Source: Hexactinellida sp. DTS-2022 (Eukaryota > Porifera > Hexactinellida). From it: a stretch of 64,000 nucleotides of DNA. The stretch covers positions 2,604,001 to 2,668,000 of the forward strand of contig JAPNXP010000008.1 in NCBI GenBank assembly GCA_028753945.1, given 5' to 3'. Under the pieces are notes generated by a model that ran no database searches, was not told the origin of the DNA, and was given only the letters and a program-made list of their open reading frames with translations. A program made the position numbers and the translations under genes. The first letter of the stretch is position 1; every line of letters begins with the position of its first letter. Shown piece by piece: positions 24,330 through 35,480 of this stretch.

Positions 24330-24567
24330 ACACCTTGGGACCGAAACCGTTGTCCGTTATATAGAGGTTGTCCGCTATTTAGAGGTTGCTTTTCTATTAG
24401 ACATATGCTAAATAAATAAATCCGTGCCACGAGGGTTGTCCGTTATTTAGAGGTTGTCCGCTATTTGGAGTGTCCGTTATTTAGAGGTTGTCCGCTATTT
24501 GGAGTGTCCGTTATTTAGAGGTTGTCCGCTATTTGGAGTGTCCGTTATGGGAGGCTCCACTGTATAC
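24330..24567. mobile_element. Tigger/pogo-like MITE with about 34-base tandem units
   Basis: The right end reads ATGGGAGGCTCCACTG followed by TA. Inside, 'ggttgtccgctatttggag' plus 'tgtccgttattta' repeats about three times. The motif is related to the TA-flanked MITE at 49,388-49,579. The left end is degenerate. Confidence 0.6.
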
Positions 24568-24687
24568 ATTCAATCTTGTTTCTATAAGTCTGTAAATCTG
24601 TTGCCACTAAGAGAACTCTCTTAAATAGATCAGTGTCTGAAAATTAGTTGATAATGAGAAAAGTTGCTAATAAGCAATGTTGAAACC

Positions 24688-24855
24688 AAGGACGGATCCA
24701 GGCTAGAATTAGTGGGGGGGTGCAAATTTAAAACATTGAGTAATTATCACTCTAATTTAGCTATCTGTGAAATGTGACAGTCTCTGAGTCCAATCTCATG
24801 AAGAGTTTGGGGGGTGCGCACCCCCCCCCACACCCCCCCGGTGGATCCGTGCCTG
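24688..24855. mobile_element. hAT-type MITE (CAAGGACGGATCC ends)
   Basis: CAAGGACGGATCCAGG pairs with GGATCCGTGCCTG. The flanks GTTGAAAC and GTTGAAAT agree at 7 of 8 bases. The interior has G- and C-runs. Confidence 0.8.
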
Positions 24856-25095
24856 GTTGAAATCTATTAGTTCAATATTCGGGTTGATGCAGAATATCAG
24901 TATTTGGTATTTGGTATTTGGTTGGCAACCAGATATATTCGGTTGACCAGATAGTACTTTTCAGTTGATCAGGTACATAATGAGGGGCAGAGGAAGCAAT
25001 TTAAACTTGGTATGCCTAAATTAAACGCATCGTCGTAGCTAGCTACAGCATGGCGGTACGCGTCTCAAGTTATCGGTTTTCAATTTTATACAGAC

Positions 25096-25537
25096 CAGTG
25101 GTTCTAAAACTGTGGTACGCGTACCACTGATGGTACGCGAGCTCAATTTAGTGGTACGAGGAGGTATCTCATTTTACTTAATATATCAAAATTTAAATGT
25201 TATTAGACACAATGCAATTGTACTTTATAGCACGTTATGCCGTACGTCGTTTTCAGGGGAGTATATAAATCAGGGTTGAGTTCTATTATAATTGTAATTA
25301 ATTCAATTACAATTAATTACGTTTTTGAAATAATTGTAATTGTAATTGAAAAACACAAATCCCTATAATTGTAATTGTAATTGTAGTTGAAATTCTAAGG
25401 ATAGCGTAATTGTAATTGTGATTTAAAATTATAATTGAACCCAACCCTGATATATATATATCGGTCATTATGGTGGTACGCGGAGACACTAATATTTGCT
25501 GAAGTGGTCCGCGCTGTAAAAAGTTTGAGAACCACTA
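25096..25537. mobile_element. hAT-type MITE (CAGTGGTTCT ends) with nested MITE
   Basis: CAGTGGTTCTAAAACTGTGG pairs with GTTTGAGAACCACTA, flanked by exact ATACAGAC (25,088-25,095 and 25,538-25,545). Another MITE lies inside at 25,271-25,449. Confidence 0.9.
25271..25449. mobile_element. hAT-type MITE (CAGGGTTG ends), AATTGTAATT-rich
   Basis: CAGGGTTGAGTTC and GAACCCAACCCTG are inverted ends, with flanks ATATAAAT and ATATATAT (7 of 8). The interior repeats 'taattgtaattg'. It shares ends with 9,625-10,037 but has a different filler. Confidence 0.8.
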
Positions 25538-25900
25538 ATACAGACGAATAATTAAATAAGAATCTATATCAGTTGAAATAATGAATCATGTCGCTTAGCA
25601 TTTGGTAGAATAATTTGAAACTGGAGATTTGAAATTTAGAATAGTAAGCTGATAAAATGAATCTAACACCTTAAAAACGAATTGAAGTGTTAGACATGTA
25701 AATTGGCTTGTATGCACATAACTATGCTACTACAATACTATTTTATAGTATATTTGGCTTCAGTGATGATTTCAATTTTTCCCATAGAGTTTGGCTTATG
25801 AGCTAGAAAAAATTTAACTTTTTGTTTCTTGACCGATTTTAGTGATCTTTAGCTCAATTTTCATGTCTCGACGTGTTCTATCACGTGGCATACACTGATT

Positions 25901-26569
25901 TTGGCCATCATTAAAAAAGTAGGGGGGTGTAAGATAGTGCAATTGTACCTGATATTGTTTGATGTACTCTCAGCAGCCAAAGCACAGCGATTACATCAGT
26001 TGCTGAAATACAATATAATTCCTCAAGGAATTCCAGAGTTTACCTTCCCAGAATGTACAACGCCAGTCAGTTTGGGAGATATAGAGCTAATGCAAGAGAT
26101 CAGTATTGAGGACACGCAACTCCTCCTTGATTCAGGCAATACTTTAAAGCACAAAGTATTGTTCATTGCTGGATATATAATATTTAAGCATGGTGAAATG
26201 GAAGGGGACCTAGTATCTACTGAATTTCTACAAGAACTCGACAGGGGAGGGCTGAGAGTGCCAACATTGACTACGACTTGTTTTGTTCAAACTGCTGTTA
26301 AGCTTCTTGAGTTACTTCCGAGTGCCAAAAATAGTTGTCGAACATATGTAATTAAAGTCCTTTCATTTTTTGATCATCCTCTTGCTGAAGACAATGTAGC
26401 TCTATACTCATTAGTTAATACTCTCTTAAAAGCTCAAGTTAACCACTTCAGTGATCGTGAGACACAGCAAGGATGTCTTCGACGGAGGGAAAGTTACAAG
26501 AAGAAAATTATTTATTGTGAACACTTTTTAGATACAGTCAATGTAATGATAATACTTTCTCCAAGCTAA
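25901..26569 (+). CDS. P-type transposase C-terminal region (partial)
   Basis: About 222 codons. Recognisable block: HKVLFIAGYIIFKHGEMEGD, then STEFLQELDRGGLRVPTLTT and CFVQTAVKLLELLP. The AGYI..STEYL..LDRGGL..P pattern is the conserved C-terminal part of THAP9/P transposases. The earlier part of this reading frame is probably intron or unrelated sequence, so the true exon start is downstream of the first codon listed. It lies just before the right inverted end. The catalytic domain between this and 22,790 is missing. Confidence 0.75.
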   Translation: MAIIKKVGGCKIVQLYLILFDVLSAAKAQRLHQLLKYNIIPQGIPEFTFPECTTPVSLGDIELMQEISIEDTQLLLDSGNTLKHKVLFIAGYIIFKHGEMEGDLVSTEFLQELDRGGLRVPTLTTTCFVQTAVKLLELLPSAKNSCRTYVIKVLSFFDHPLAEDNVALYSLVNTLLKAQVNHFSDRETQQGCLRRRESYKKKIIYCEHFLDTVNVMIILSPS

Positions 26570-27264
26570 TAATCAACTAATCAAATCCAAACTTGTAACT
26601 TAAACATTAGAGGTATAGCAAATAATTATCACGACAAATAGCTCACCATATTATACTACCTATACGAAAATAATATATATAAATATGCCTAATTTTAACT
26701 GTTGTCGTGGTTTTATTAATATTACCATATATGGAAAGGTGAGAAAACGGCATAACTCACATTCCACAAATATTTTCGGTAATCCAATATGTCCGTTGGA
26801 CTCCCAAAATATGACTACCTATACGAGAATAATACATTTCATATGTCTAAAGCTAACTGATCTCGAGATTTTAACAATATTACCATATATGGAAAGGTGT
26901 GAAAACCGCATAACTCACATTCCACAAATATTTTCGGTAATCCAATATGTCCGTTGGACTCCCAAAATATGACTACCTATACGAAAATAATACAATTCAT
27001 ATGTCTAAAGCTAACTGATCTCGAGATTTTAACAATATTACCATATATGGAAAGGTGTGAAAACCGCATAACTCACAGTCCACAAATATTTTCGATAATC
27101 CAATATGACCGTTGGACTCCTTAACTATGACTTCCTATACGACAATAATACATTTATGTGTCTAACTTTAACCGATTACGAAATACCTAATGGACCCAAG
27201 TTCCAGGACCCGAGAATGAGCGCCTACAGTCCTTATTTAAAGGAGTCTATGGTTTTATCTAACA

Positions 27265-27434
27265 GCGTAAAACTGCTCCACTTAATAGCGAGTTCCTTTA
27301 GAGATCCAAAGAAAACCGGCGAGTTTTTGAAAATCGGACTAGTGGATCAAATTCTGTCGTCGTCAAGTGGCAAAAAATTTGATCCGGAGATATGGGAAGA
27401 AATAGGGGGTATGCCGAGCGGCGACACTTCCTAA
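27265..27434 (+). CDS. Possible host exon, unidentified
   Basis: Just outside the P-type element the frame gives SVKLLHLIASSFRDPKKTGE.. and FDPEIWEEIGGMPSGD, then stops at 27,432. TTTTATCTAACAG at 27,252-27,264 could act as an acceptor. The residue composition is protein-like, but I do not recognise it and there is no second exon to confirm splicing. If real, the P-type element landed at an intron-exon border. It could also be chance. Confidence 0.25.
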
Positions 27435-27836
27435 AAAGTCACTTGATAGGCGAATGTACCACATATAGATATAACTAAGTATTATAATTAGGAGATATAG
27501 CATCATACATAGCATATGGATACAAATTAAGGTTTGCAGACCGTGTGAGGTCAAAAATATTTCCCAAGACCATCAGGATATGGGGGAAAGGTAATTTTTT
27601 TTTGGGGGGGGGCTTTTTAATTTACAAAAAAATATTAATTGAGACAGTTTAATTTTTAAATAAGAATCAAGTATGATATATAAGGCATACATATACCAAA
27701 TAGAATGGAATTGATGTTTTTTAGCAATAGTCCAGGACATTCAACATTAAGCTACCGGACTCACCCCTTAAATGCTAGCCTGAGTATCCAAGAGGATCTA
27801 ACTGACAGAAAAATATATTTTTGTGCTTTGTGAATA

Positions 27837-27990
27837 CAGTGGCGGATTTACCATAGGGCTGCTCGGGCTAAAGCCCTAGGCCCATTTAATACTTAGGCCC
27901 AGTTTAAGTCAAGAAAACCTAGGGCCTAGGCCCAGTTTAGGCCCAGATAATGACTTAGCCCTAGGCCCACAACACCTAAATCCAGCACTG
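27837..27990. mobile_element. hAT-type MITE (CAGTGGCGGATTTA ends), 'GGCCCA' repeats
   Basis: CAGTGGCGGATTTA pairs with TAAATCCAGCACTG. The flanking duplication TGTGAATA is exact (27,829-27,836 and 27,991-27,998). The interior repeats CTAGGCCCA. Confidence 0.9.
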
Positions 27991-27999
27991 TGTGAATAT

Positions 28000-29040
28000 A
28001 ATCCCTTTCTGTTTACATTTGATTACAATCTCACTCAAGTTAATAATATTATTCTAATTCAATGATTGATTGATTGATGGTGCTGGCAAACCGGTTATTT
28101 CTGATTGGAATAATTCTTCTGTTTTATTTTCAATCACAAAGGGAGATTTTTATACAGATTAACAGAACCATGAAGATAGCGAGCTTATTTCTTAGAAAAT
28201 GATTAAACTTATAACATGTATGCTCTAGTAATTAATATAAATCATACTAAGTCACCATAAAGCCAACATAATGTCATTCACCTCTATAAGTAACAGGATT
28301 TATTTGGTAATCGTAATGCTATTGCTCTGTTAAGTCGTGTTCTTTTCAATTGAACTATGCACTAAGTTGTAATAGATATAATTCCTTTAATCTATATCCT
28401 AGCTCAATAAATTGGCCTTTAGTATGAACCCCGATAAACCCGATTTAATTAAGGTTAATTATTGATGTAGAAAAATAGACCTTGTCTATGCCTACATCAG
28501 AATGGTGTTGGCCCATATACAAGTTTTTCCTATCCGAATTAGTATTAACAGGAGAAAATAATTTAGCAATGAATGGCTATGGATAGTACAGGGGTTTATC
28601 TATGTTTTTCTTGGCCGGAAAAACATTTTACGGCACCCTAAAGGTGTAAGCCATAATATATGATTGGTATAATTGAATGATACAGCGAAATTTGAAGGAG
28701 GTGAAATTTGTACGGTACACAAACAGCGATTTATCCAGGAATTTCTGGGCTAGAAAATCGGGCAGACAACTGGGTTCATTTTAGGTGTCAACCCAGCACC
28801 TAAATGGATAACGTTGCAAGCACTTGCACATCAACCGATGCCTAGCTGAACCGTAAAGTGCCTGTCACGCACCTAGATAAACACTTGGCATAGTACGTAT
28901 TATCTCACAATATTTCTGCACCTACTGTTGTTGCACTTGATTCAAAAGAGAGAACTGTTGTAGTGGGTTTTATAAACAGAGTTCTCATTTCCAATATCTT
29001 AATACACTCTTGAACAAAGCGCTAATTACTGTTATTACTA
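28000..29040. other. No recognisable feature
   Basis: AT-rich sequence. I see no coding stretch, no inverted ends and no tandem repeat beyond a short (GATT)n near 28,065. Confidence 0.4.
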
Positions 29041-29051
29041 AATAATAAACG

Positions 29052-29122
29052 TAACATCCGGCGACGGAACATCCAAGCGACGAAACATCCGGCGAAGAAA
29101 CTTCCGGCGACTAAACATCCGT
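29052..29122. repeat. Minisatellite ACATCCGGCGACGAA
   Basis: About five imperfect units of 15 bases. A related motif (GGACATTTCGTCG) is tandem at 62,848-62,943. Confidence 0.7.
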
Positions 29123-29269
29123 TTACCAAAAAATTCAATATCAAAATCACATTTTATAAATGAACTAATTTCCTTTACAGTGGTTTTCGCCTAATAACAA
29201 AAACTATTGCTCTATTACTAGCAACTTATTTTCAGTTCCTTAAGAATACGTAATAAATTAATGAGTAAG

Positions 29270-29730
29270 ATTTGGAGAATATTTGTACTCGATTCCCCTT
29301 CCAATCACACACATAAATATTTTCATTAACTCCATCAATAGCAATACCGAATGGACTGAAATTATCCGTCGCGGATTCCTTTCTGGCCTATTTGATTCCT
29401 AAAGTTTCATTCAAATTATACACAAATAGACAGTGTTGTTCATACTGACCCACAAATACTTTCTCTTTAGAAATAGCAATAGAGAAAGGACAGTCTTTCC
29501 AACAACCTGGACTCCTTAGTAAAGCTGATCTACAACATAAATATTATCAGTCGTGTAGTCTACCGCTACACCCCATGGGCGAATAAATTGTCAAGCATTT
29601 TACCTATTCTTCCTACACTCTCTACTGTAATAACTTTATCTGTATAACCTAACAAAGGTATACTGGTGTCCTTATTATCAGTAATCTCATCAATACAATT
29701 ATTCTTGTCCAAGGCTTTTCACGAATCATT
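29270..29730 (-). pseudogene. NHL-repeat protein fragment, broken
   Basis: On the minus strand, frames give LGYTDKVITVESVGRIGKML, VDYTTDNIYVVDQL, SIAISKEKVFVGQYEQHC and FGIAIDGVNENIYVCDWKGN. These are successive NHL beta-propeller blades (G[IV]A[IV]D..N.IYV.D...NR[VI]Q), as at the C-terminus of TRIM-NHL proteins. The blades lie in different frames with several stops, so this is a decayed copy. NHL repeats mediate protein or RNA binding in ubiquitin ligases such as TRIM71. I see no RING or B-box nearby. Confidence 0.7.
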
Positions 29731-29739
29731 TGAATGATT

Positions 29740-30379
29740 CGAAGACTCACAATTCACCAGAGTAACTTAATTTATCATGACTCTGGACCAGTAGGGGATT
29801 AATCTCGGGGTTACTGGAGCAAGTGCCCCAAGCTCCAAGCTCTTGAAGAGATCCACTCAAGTCTTGTAACGCAAAATTATTTGAAAATACAGTATAGCTA
29901 TTTTAAGTTTGAGAAATATATATATTATGAATAATATATCTGAATTTCACGTGAAACGATTATCATCACATTTGGCATAATGACATCAACTTTATGAATT
30001 TTCATCGTATAAACTACGATGCGAACATCAACGATTGATGTGAAATCCATTTTCCTAGTCACTTTCAATTGACATGAGTGAAAGGCAATTCAATGTATTC
30101 TGCCCCATGGTCGAACGTACTTCATACTTAATTATTTTTAGAAATCAGAATGAAGGCCCTCCACTGCAATTGCAGAAAATTAAGCATAGATAGAGACGTA
30201 GGGCGACCTAGCAGAGGTAGGTTATTAGAGTATCCTTTTAATATAGCTGATACTGCATCTGAATGTGCAGACTACCTCGTGTCACTTAGTCTCTTCACGA
30301 CCAACAGATTTTAAGGTTTCACTCTACATTCCGGAAAAAGACCACCGATTGTTTGGAAGCTGAGATAAATACCTACATA
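29740..30379. other. No recognisable feature
   Basis: Noncoding sequence between the NHL remnant and the Helitron-like element; no clear repeats or coding potential. Confidence 0.4.
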
Positions 30380-31259
30380 TCTATACTGTTAAAACACAAG
30401 GCTGTATGTGTGTATATATTTGTTTGTATGTTCCGGTTGATTGAAGAAAGTGGACAGTTTACAAATGTTATTTTTGGCACATAAGGGTAACTTTTGGCAC
30501 CCGCTAACAAGATGAGGTTTCCACTCAAAATTTCTCACTCCTCGACAAGTTATGACTCATTGTCAAATTTCGAAAATCCTCAAAATTCACTTAATCGCAC
30601 ATAATTCCCGCCCTCTAAGAGTTATAAAAATCTGGAAATTTAACAGAATATGTTATTAATGATGCGGACACGTTGGTTGCACCGGAGTGACTAAAATTTC
30701 ACATGTTAAAATATACTATTTAGGCCTATTTACGCTTTATAATAAATGTTAGAAGTATATAAACCACACACCAACCGCTTTGCGGTTGGTGTGTGGTCAT
30801 AGACGCCAAATGTTGGTTTTCTGGGTGGACTCTGGACCACCCCAGGTCGGAAGTCTGGGGGAGTATAACTGGGGGGGTATTTTCAATTTGAATACTAAGA
30901 TTGTATATAAGATTATATACTACCATACGCGGAATGTACCTATCATGGTGGGCTCTGGGGAGTCAGGATCCCCCAGGTCGTTGATGTGCTAGCATCCTAT
31001 TGAGTGAAGGATTACCCAAGCCATAAAGTTGTAAATTTAATGTGTTATATTTGTTTAAACCATTAGTAGCATCATCATTGGCCTCCGAATGCTCAAGTCG
31101 CTCGATCTTGGAACGAATTGACCTTCTAATCAACATTCGACCTTGGGAAGCCAAGGTCGAAAAAATTGGTCCCAAAATTTGTCCCCCCCAGGAAATACCT
31201 CACTCCTACAAAGATCGGCGCCTATGTGTGTGGTTGTGTTCTGCCGCGAAGCGCGCTAG
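30380..31259 (+). mobile_element. Helitron-like nonautonomous element
   Basis: Starts TCTATACTGTTAAAACAC after an A and ends CCGCGAAGCGCGCTAG before a T. This is the Helitron pattern of 5' TC, a short 3' hairpin (CGCG-AAG-CGCG), CTAG and insertion between A and T. No target duplication. Most of it aligns with 19,645-19,976 on the other strand. A hAT MITE is nested at 30,798-31,226. No RepHel gene is present. Confidence 0.75.
30798..31226. mobile_element. hAT-type MITE inside the Helitron-like element
   Basis: The inverted ends CATAGACGCCAAAT and CATAGGCGCCGATC are flanked by exact TGTGTGGT (30,790-30,797 and 31,227-31,234). Confidence 0.88.
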
Positions 31260-31653
31260 TATGGGACAAATTAAAAGAATGCAACTGCTCTTTGACAAAT
31301 GTCAGCAGCGTATTGAGCTATTAGCTAAGAGAATGCCCGTCAACAAGGAAAGTACATAGCCATTGGAATTACTTCTAATATATTTGCTTGCATTTTGTTA
31401 TATTTCCGCTCATGTTGCTTTCGTTATCTGTCAAACGATTGACCTCTACAATTTGCGATATCAATTCCTTTATCCTTAAGTTAGTCGAGATGATTATTAG
31501 CCAACTCTTTTCCCGATTGATTGGACATATTGATAAAACTTAGGAAGCGAACAATTGATCCTGGAAGAACATACCGCACAAAAACAAGTCAACTGATCAA
31601 CATGGGAAATATCTGGTGAAGAATTAACTGATACAAATAATTATTTGGCAGAA
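31260..31653. other. No recognisable feature
   Basis: Noncoding sequence between the Helitron-like 3' end and the C-terminus of the minus-strand retroelement gene. Confidence 0.35.
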
Positions 31654-33571
31654 TTAAGTTCGCTTACAATACACTTGAGGACGTCTTGACCCATTATCAT
31701 GATGAACTCTTCGCTTATAGTAGAGGAATAATAGGAAATTTACCTCTTCATCGAGCCCTTTGACGTTCCATGTGCTGAGCAAGAAATGGATCGAATTTAG
31801 AGATAAATTCAAGAGCCCTAAATAATTCCCGTTGGCGAGTCTTTTGTCGAATGTTGTAGCGACTCTCCCCATTTCTCGTGTTGTTAACATGACTAGGGGG
31901 CTGAATGTTGTGTTCTCGACCTCTCTTATAAGTTGTTCATATTGCCTCTTCTTTTCTTGTTCGTGGCGTCTGTATGGGAAGGTAAGGCGGCTTGCATATT
32001 TGATTGGGCGCCTGGGTTAAACACCCTAACGTCAAAAATTACCCTCAAATCTACCCTCCCAAATCCATATGCAACAATATCCAGGTGTGCTTAATCTTCT
32101 GTGATTGTTGATCGATTAGATATGGTCTCACTTGACAAAGACCGCAAGTGAGGGAGGTTACAACCCAGACTTCGAACATGAGCGAGGCCGTGATGTCTTG
32201 GACTTCGTAATGTCTGATTGATGGGAACCCTCCCGTCGGGCATGACAAAACATGCTCGACACTAAAAGTATTTCCGCAGCAACTGTGTGATGGTGAGTTA
32301 GCAAAAGACCATTCATATCGAAGGGAGAGAGCATCCCTAAAGGAGGATTTGTGTAGAGAAAATCTATATTTGTCAATAGGTAGTGCTGTCAGTCATGCTG
32401 AAGTTCCTTTTCTTGTGACAGTTCCATACAGCGTTGAAGGTATGGTGGTAACTGTCTTTGCAAGTTTTCTCAGCGTATTTTTGCATAGTGCGTCTCCAGC
32501 TCGAAGTATGTCCCTAATATTTTTCTGAATAGAATGGAATTCTACAAGTTGATGGTCTTGCTGTAGAATCCGACCAACCTGAGGAGCACTAATTCGATCG
32601 AACTCTCATGCTGTTCTGTTGCAATTCCCTGATGATTGATCCTGCTTAGACCTCTGAGAGATGTTGGAAGTGCCATCAATACACGCACCAGGTCGCTAGG
32701 TGGAGAGTGCCCAGTTAAAGCAGGAATTAACTGGGTCCTGATTGATGTTTCAATTGTTTGAAGAAGATCTGTATCTGAGATTGTTTCCCAATCAGTTATA
32801 CGTAAGAGATAATACCATTTTGATGAAAGTCCATGTGTAAAAGCTGCATATGCTGTATGAGGTTGTGATGTGGCGAAACCACTGAGTTTTTTTATTTCTT
32901 CTGCCCATTCGTAGACCTTTACTCTAATGGCTTATTGTTGGAAGGGTGGGACCCTATCGATCCGCCGAGATACCTTCTCTCTTCCTTTTGAGATATCTAT
33001 TCCTGTTTTTGGAAGGCTTTACTAGCCGAATCCTTGTGTTGTGGTTTTTTAAAGATATGGGTCTTCGTACTATTTGGGAAATAGTCATATAGTGGGCCTA
33101 TTTGATTCAATAATTCCAACCATTTCCTGAGATTTTCAATAGTTGACCTTGCTGATGAATCATCTACATACCACAACTTGCTTGGCGATACCACCAACCT
33201 ACGTATTAGCGGTTGCGTACCAATTGCATACAGGGGCGTAGCTAGAGTATTTGAACTGGGGGCGCACAACCGGCGCACAACATTAACTGATGGCGCATTT
33301 CTTATATTGTTTAACATATATTACATCCTGGGGCTCGATCTTTTAGGCTCTGATGGATATATCACTTCATATTATTTCACAGTGTAATAATGGTTATTCT
33401 TTGAATGTAAACATTGTTCCACATATCACAAAATTTATTAGAGCTTCACGCCAGTAGGCAATAGAGACAATAATTATGAAATTATATCACTTAATATTTA
33501 ATACCTTAAATGAAACTTGCAAAGTTTCCAATATATTTATGGTTACAAGTTCAAATTGTAAATGTGTCATA

Positions 33572-34895
33572 CAGTCAACTCCCGTTATAGTCCAGCGTCA
33601 TAGCCATAAATTTCACAAGATTGTTCATTTTTTGATAAAAGCACCAAAATTTGTACACATGTACTTTGATGTAGTGCGAACATTTTTGGATATTGAGGCA
33701 ATTGAAAGAATGTCTATATCGGCCATGACAGCTCGCCAAAGTAACCACGTCCGATTGTGTTCGCCGGAAGTGTTTCCCATAAAAACTTGTTCAAATTAGG
33801 TTACATCGTCTTTCTATTGTTGAATTCGGTTTCGAAGTAAAATTTCCGAAAATTTGATATATCACATGACCATATTTGGAAGAATTTTTCCATGGCATCG
33901 CTGGAATGTATCAGGAATGTGTCAAAAATTCCTTTCTCCAATTGTGTCCTTACCCAATCGAGTGACCCCTCTTTCGACTCCGCTCAACTACCCGAGTATA
34001 CTTATGCACATACCGACCCTGTAAAACGTGATTTGATAAAATTATTCGATATTTATGGTAAATCACGATGAATATCGAATAATTTTATCAAATCACGTTT
34101 TACAGGGTCGGTATGTGCATAAGTATACTCGGGTAGTTGAGCGGAGTCGAAAGAGAGGTCACTCGATTGGGTGAGGACACAATTGGAGAAAGGAATTTTT
34201 GACACATTCCTGATACTTTCCAGCGTTGCTATGGAAAAAATTCTTCCAAATATGGTCATGTGATATATCAAATTTTCGGAAATTTCACTTCGAAACCGAA
34301 TTCAACAATAGAAAGACGATATAACCTAATTTGAACAAGTTTTTATGGGAAACACGTCCGGCGAACACTATCGGACGTGGTTACTTTGGCGAGCTGTCAT
34401 GGCCGATATAGACATTCTTTCAATTGCCTCAATATCCAAAAATGTTCGCACTACATCAAAGTTCATGTGTACAAATTTTGGTGCTTTTATCAAAAAAATG
34501 AACAATTATATGGTTGTGCCGCTGCACTATTATAACGAAGTGCTCTGGACCTTACTTTCATTTCGTTATAACCGGAGTTCGGTAAATAAGGAGTTTGATC
34601 TAAAAGAGTTTATTACAAGTTTAATTTCTTTGTAACCGGAGTTTATTATAAAAGGATTTCGTTATAACCGGAGTTCGTTATAAGCAGAATTCGTTATAAC
34701 CAGAGTAAATTCAATAGTTTAGAGGCTATATGGGATTTAAATAACTTGGTTATAAGCGGAATTTCGTTATATCCATTTCGTTGTAACCGAAGTTTTATTA
34801 ATGTAATAAGATAGAAGGATTTCCGGACCATTGAAGGACTTCGTTATAAGCAGGTACTTCGTTATATCCGACTTGGTTATAACGGGAGTTGACTG
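33572..34895. mobile_element. Tigger/pogo-like element containing a very long palindrome
   Basis: CAGTCAACTCCCGTTATA starts it and TATAACGGGAGTTGACTG ends it, with TA on both sides. Bases 33,600-34,053 and 34,071-34,525 are near-perfect inverted copies about a short loop (centre about 34,062). The right third (34,529-34,895) repeats 'cgttataaccggagtt'. A relative lies inverted at 37,633-38,044. Frames in the arms are mirror products, not genes. Confidence 0.85.
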
Positions 34896-34907
34896 TATAT
34901 ACTATAT

Positions 34908-35480
34908 CTATATTATTAAATCTCGATTGTTGTGTGTGTGTGTGTTTGTTTGTCCGGATTGTATTAAAGTGACGGGGGGATATAAACCGCATTAATATAT
35001 GAGATATAAACTAACTGTAAAATGTTATAATTGGTAACAAATGTTATAATAGGTAAACAAGTATGCTGTTCACGAATTTCGCGTTTATAAATTTCTAATA
35101 TGAATATTTGTTGTTGTTGTTCACACAAATAGGCAAACAATTAATGAAATTCAAAATCAACCTATAAGTTAGCTTTCAAAGGGTATTATAGGTAAACAAC
35201 TATGCTGAACACGAATTTTGCATTTCTAAAGTTCTAATTTGAAACTTTATTGGTGTTGTTTACACAAATCTGTAAACAAATTAATGAAAATTCAAATCAA
35301 CCTAGAAGTTAGCTTTCAGGGTATTAAAAGTAAACGGGTATTATAAGTACGTATATAACTATGACAAATATTACTAACTATGTAATCATTTGTTTAGTGA
35401 GGATAAGGCCGGTACGCGGCCATTAACTTGAGGTGCGTAGCACCGATATGTTGCAAAGCGACCGAAACCGAAGGACTCGT
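34908..35480 (+). mobile_element. Helitron-like repeat, family 2
   Basis: Starts TCTATATTATTAAATCTCG with a (GT)n run. It continues with two degenerate copies of a block (..GGTAAACAA.TATGCTG.ACACGAATTT..), then GGCCGGTACGCGGCC..GAGGTGCGTAGCACCGAT and ends near AAAGCGACCGAAACCGAAGG. The inverse of this family occupies 58,128-58,534. The 3' border is approximate. Confidence 0.55.

Larger units (their letters stand above)
21538..27251 (+). mobile_element. P-type (THAP/P) element with long inverted ends and 8-base duplication
   Basis: GTTTTATC flanks both sides exactly (21,530-21,537 and 27,252-27,259), and the ends begin CATAGACTCCTTTAAATAAG. The inverted ends are long: 21,538 to about 21,921 pairs with about 26,549-27,251. 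The right end is longer because a block of about 157 bases containing CCATATATGGAAAGG is present three times (26,727, 26,883, 27,040). Eight-base duplications and CAT starts are typical of P elements. The interior keeps a THAP exon, a coiled region and the P C-terminal domain, but the catalytic middle is missing. The space is filled by a Merlin fragment and MITEs. Confidence 0.9.

Noticed and set aside
33476-34635. Pair of mirror-image frames of about 100 codons
   Set aside because: They lie in the two arms of the long palindrome and encode mirrored noncoding sequence.
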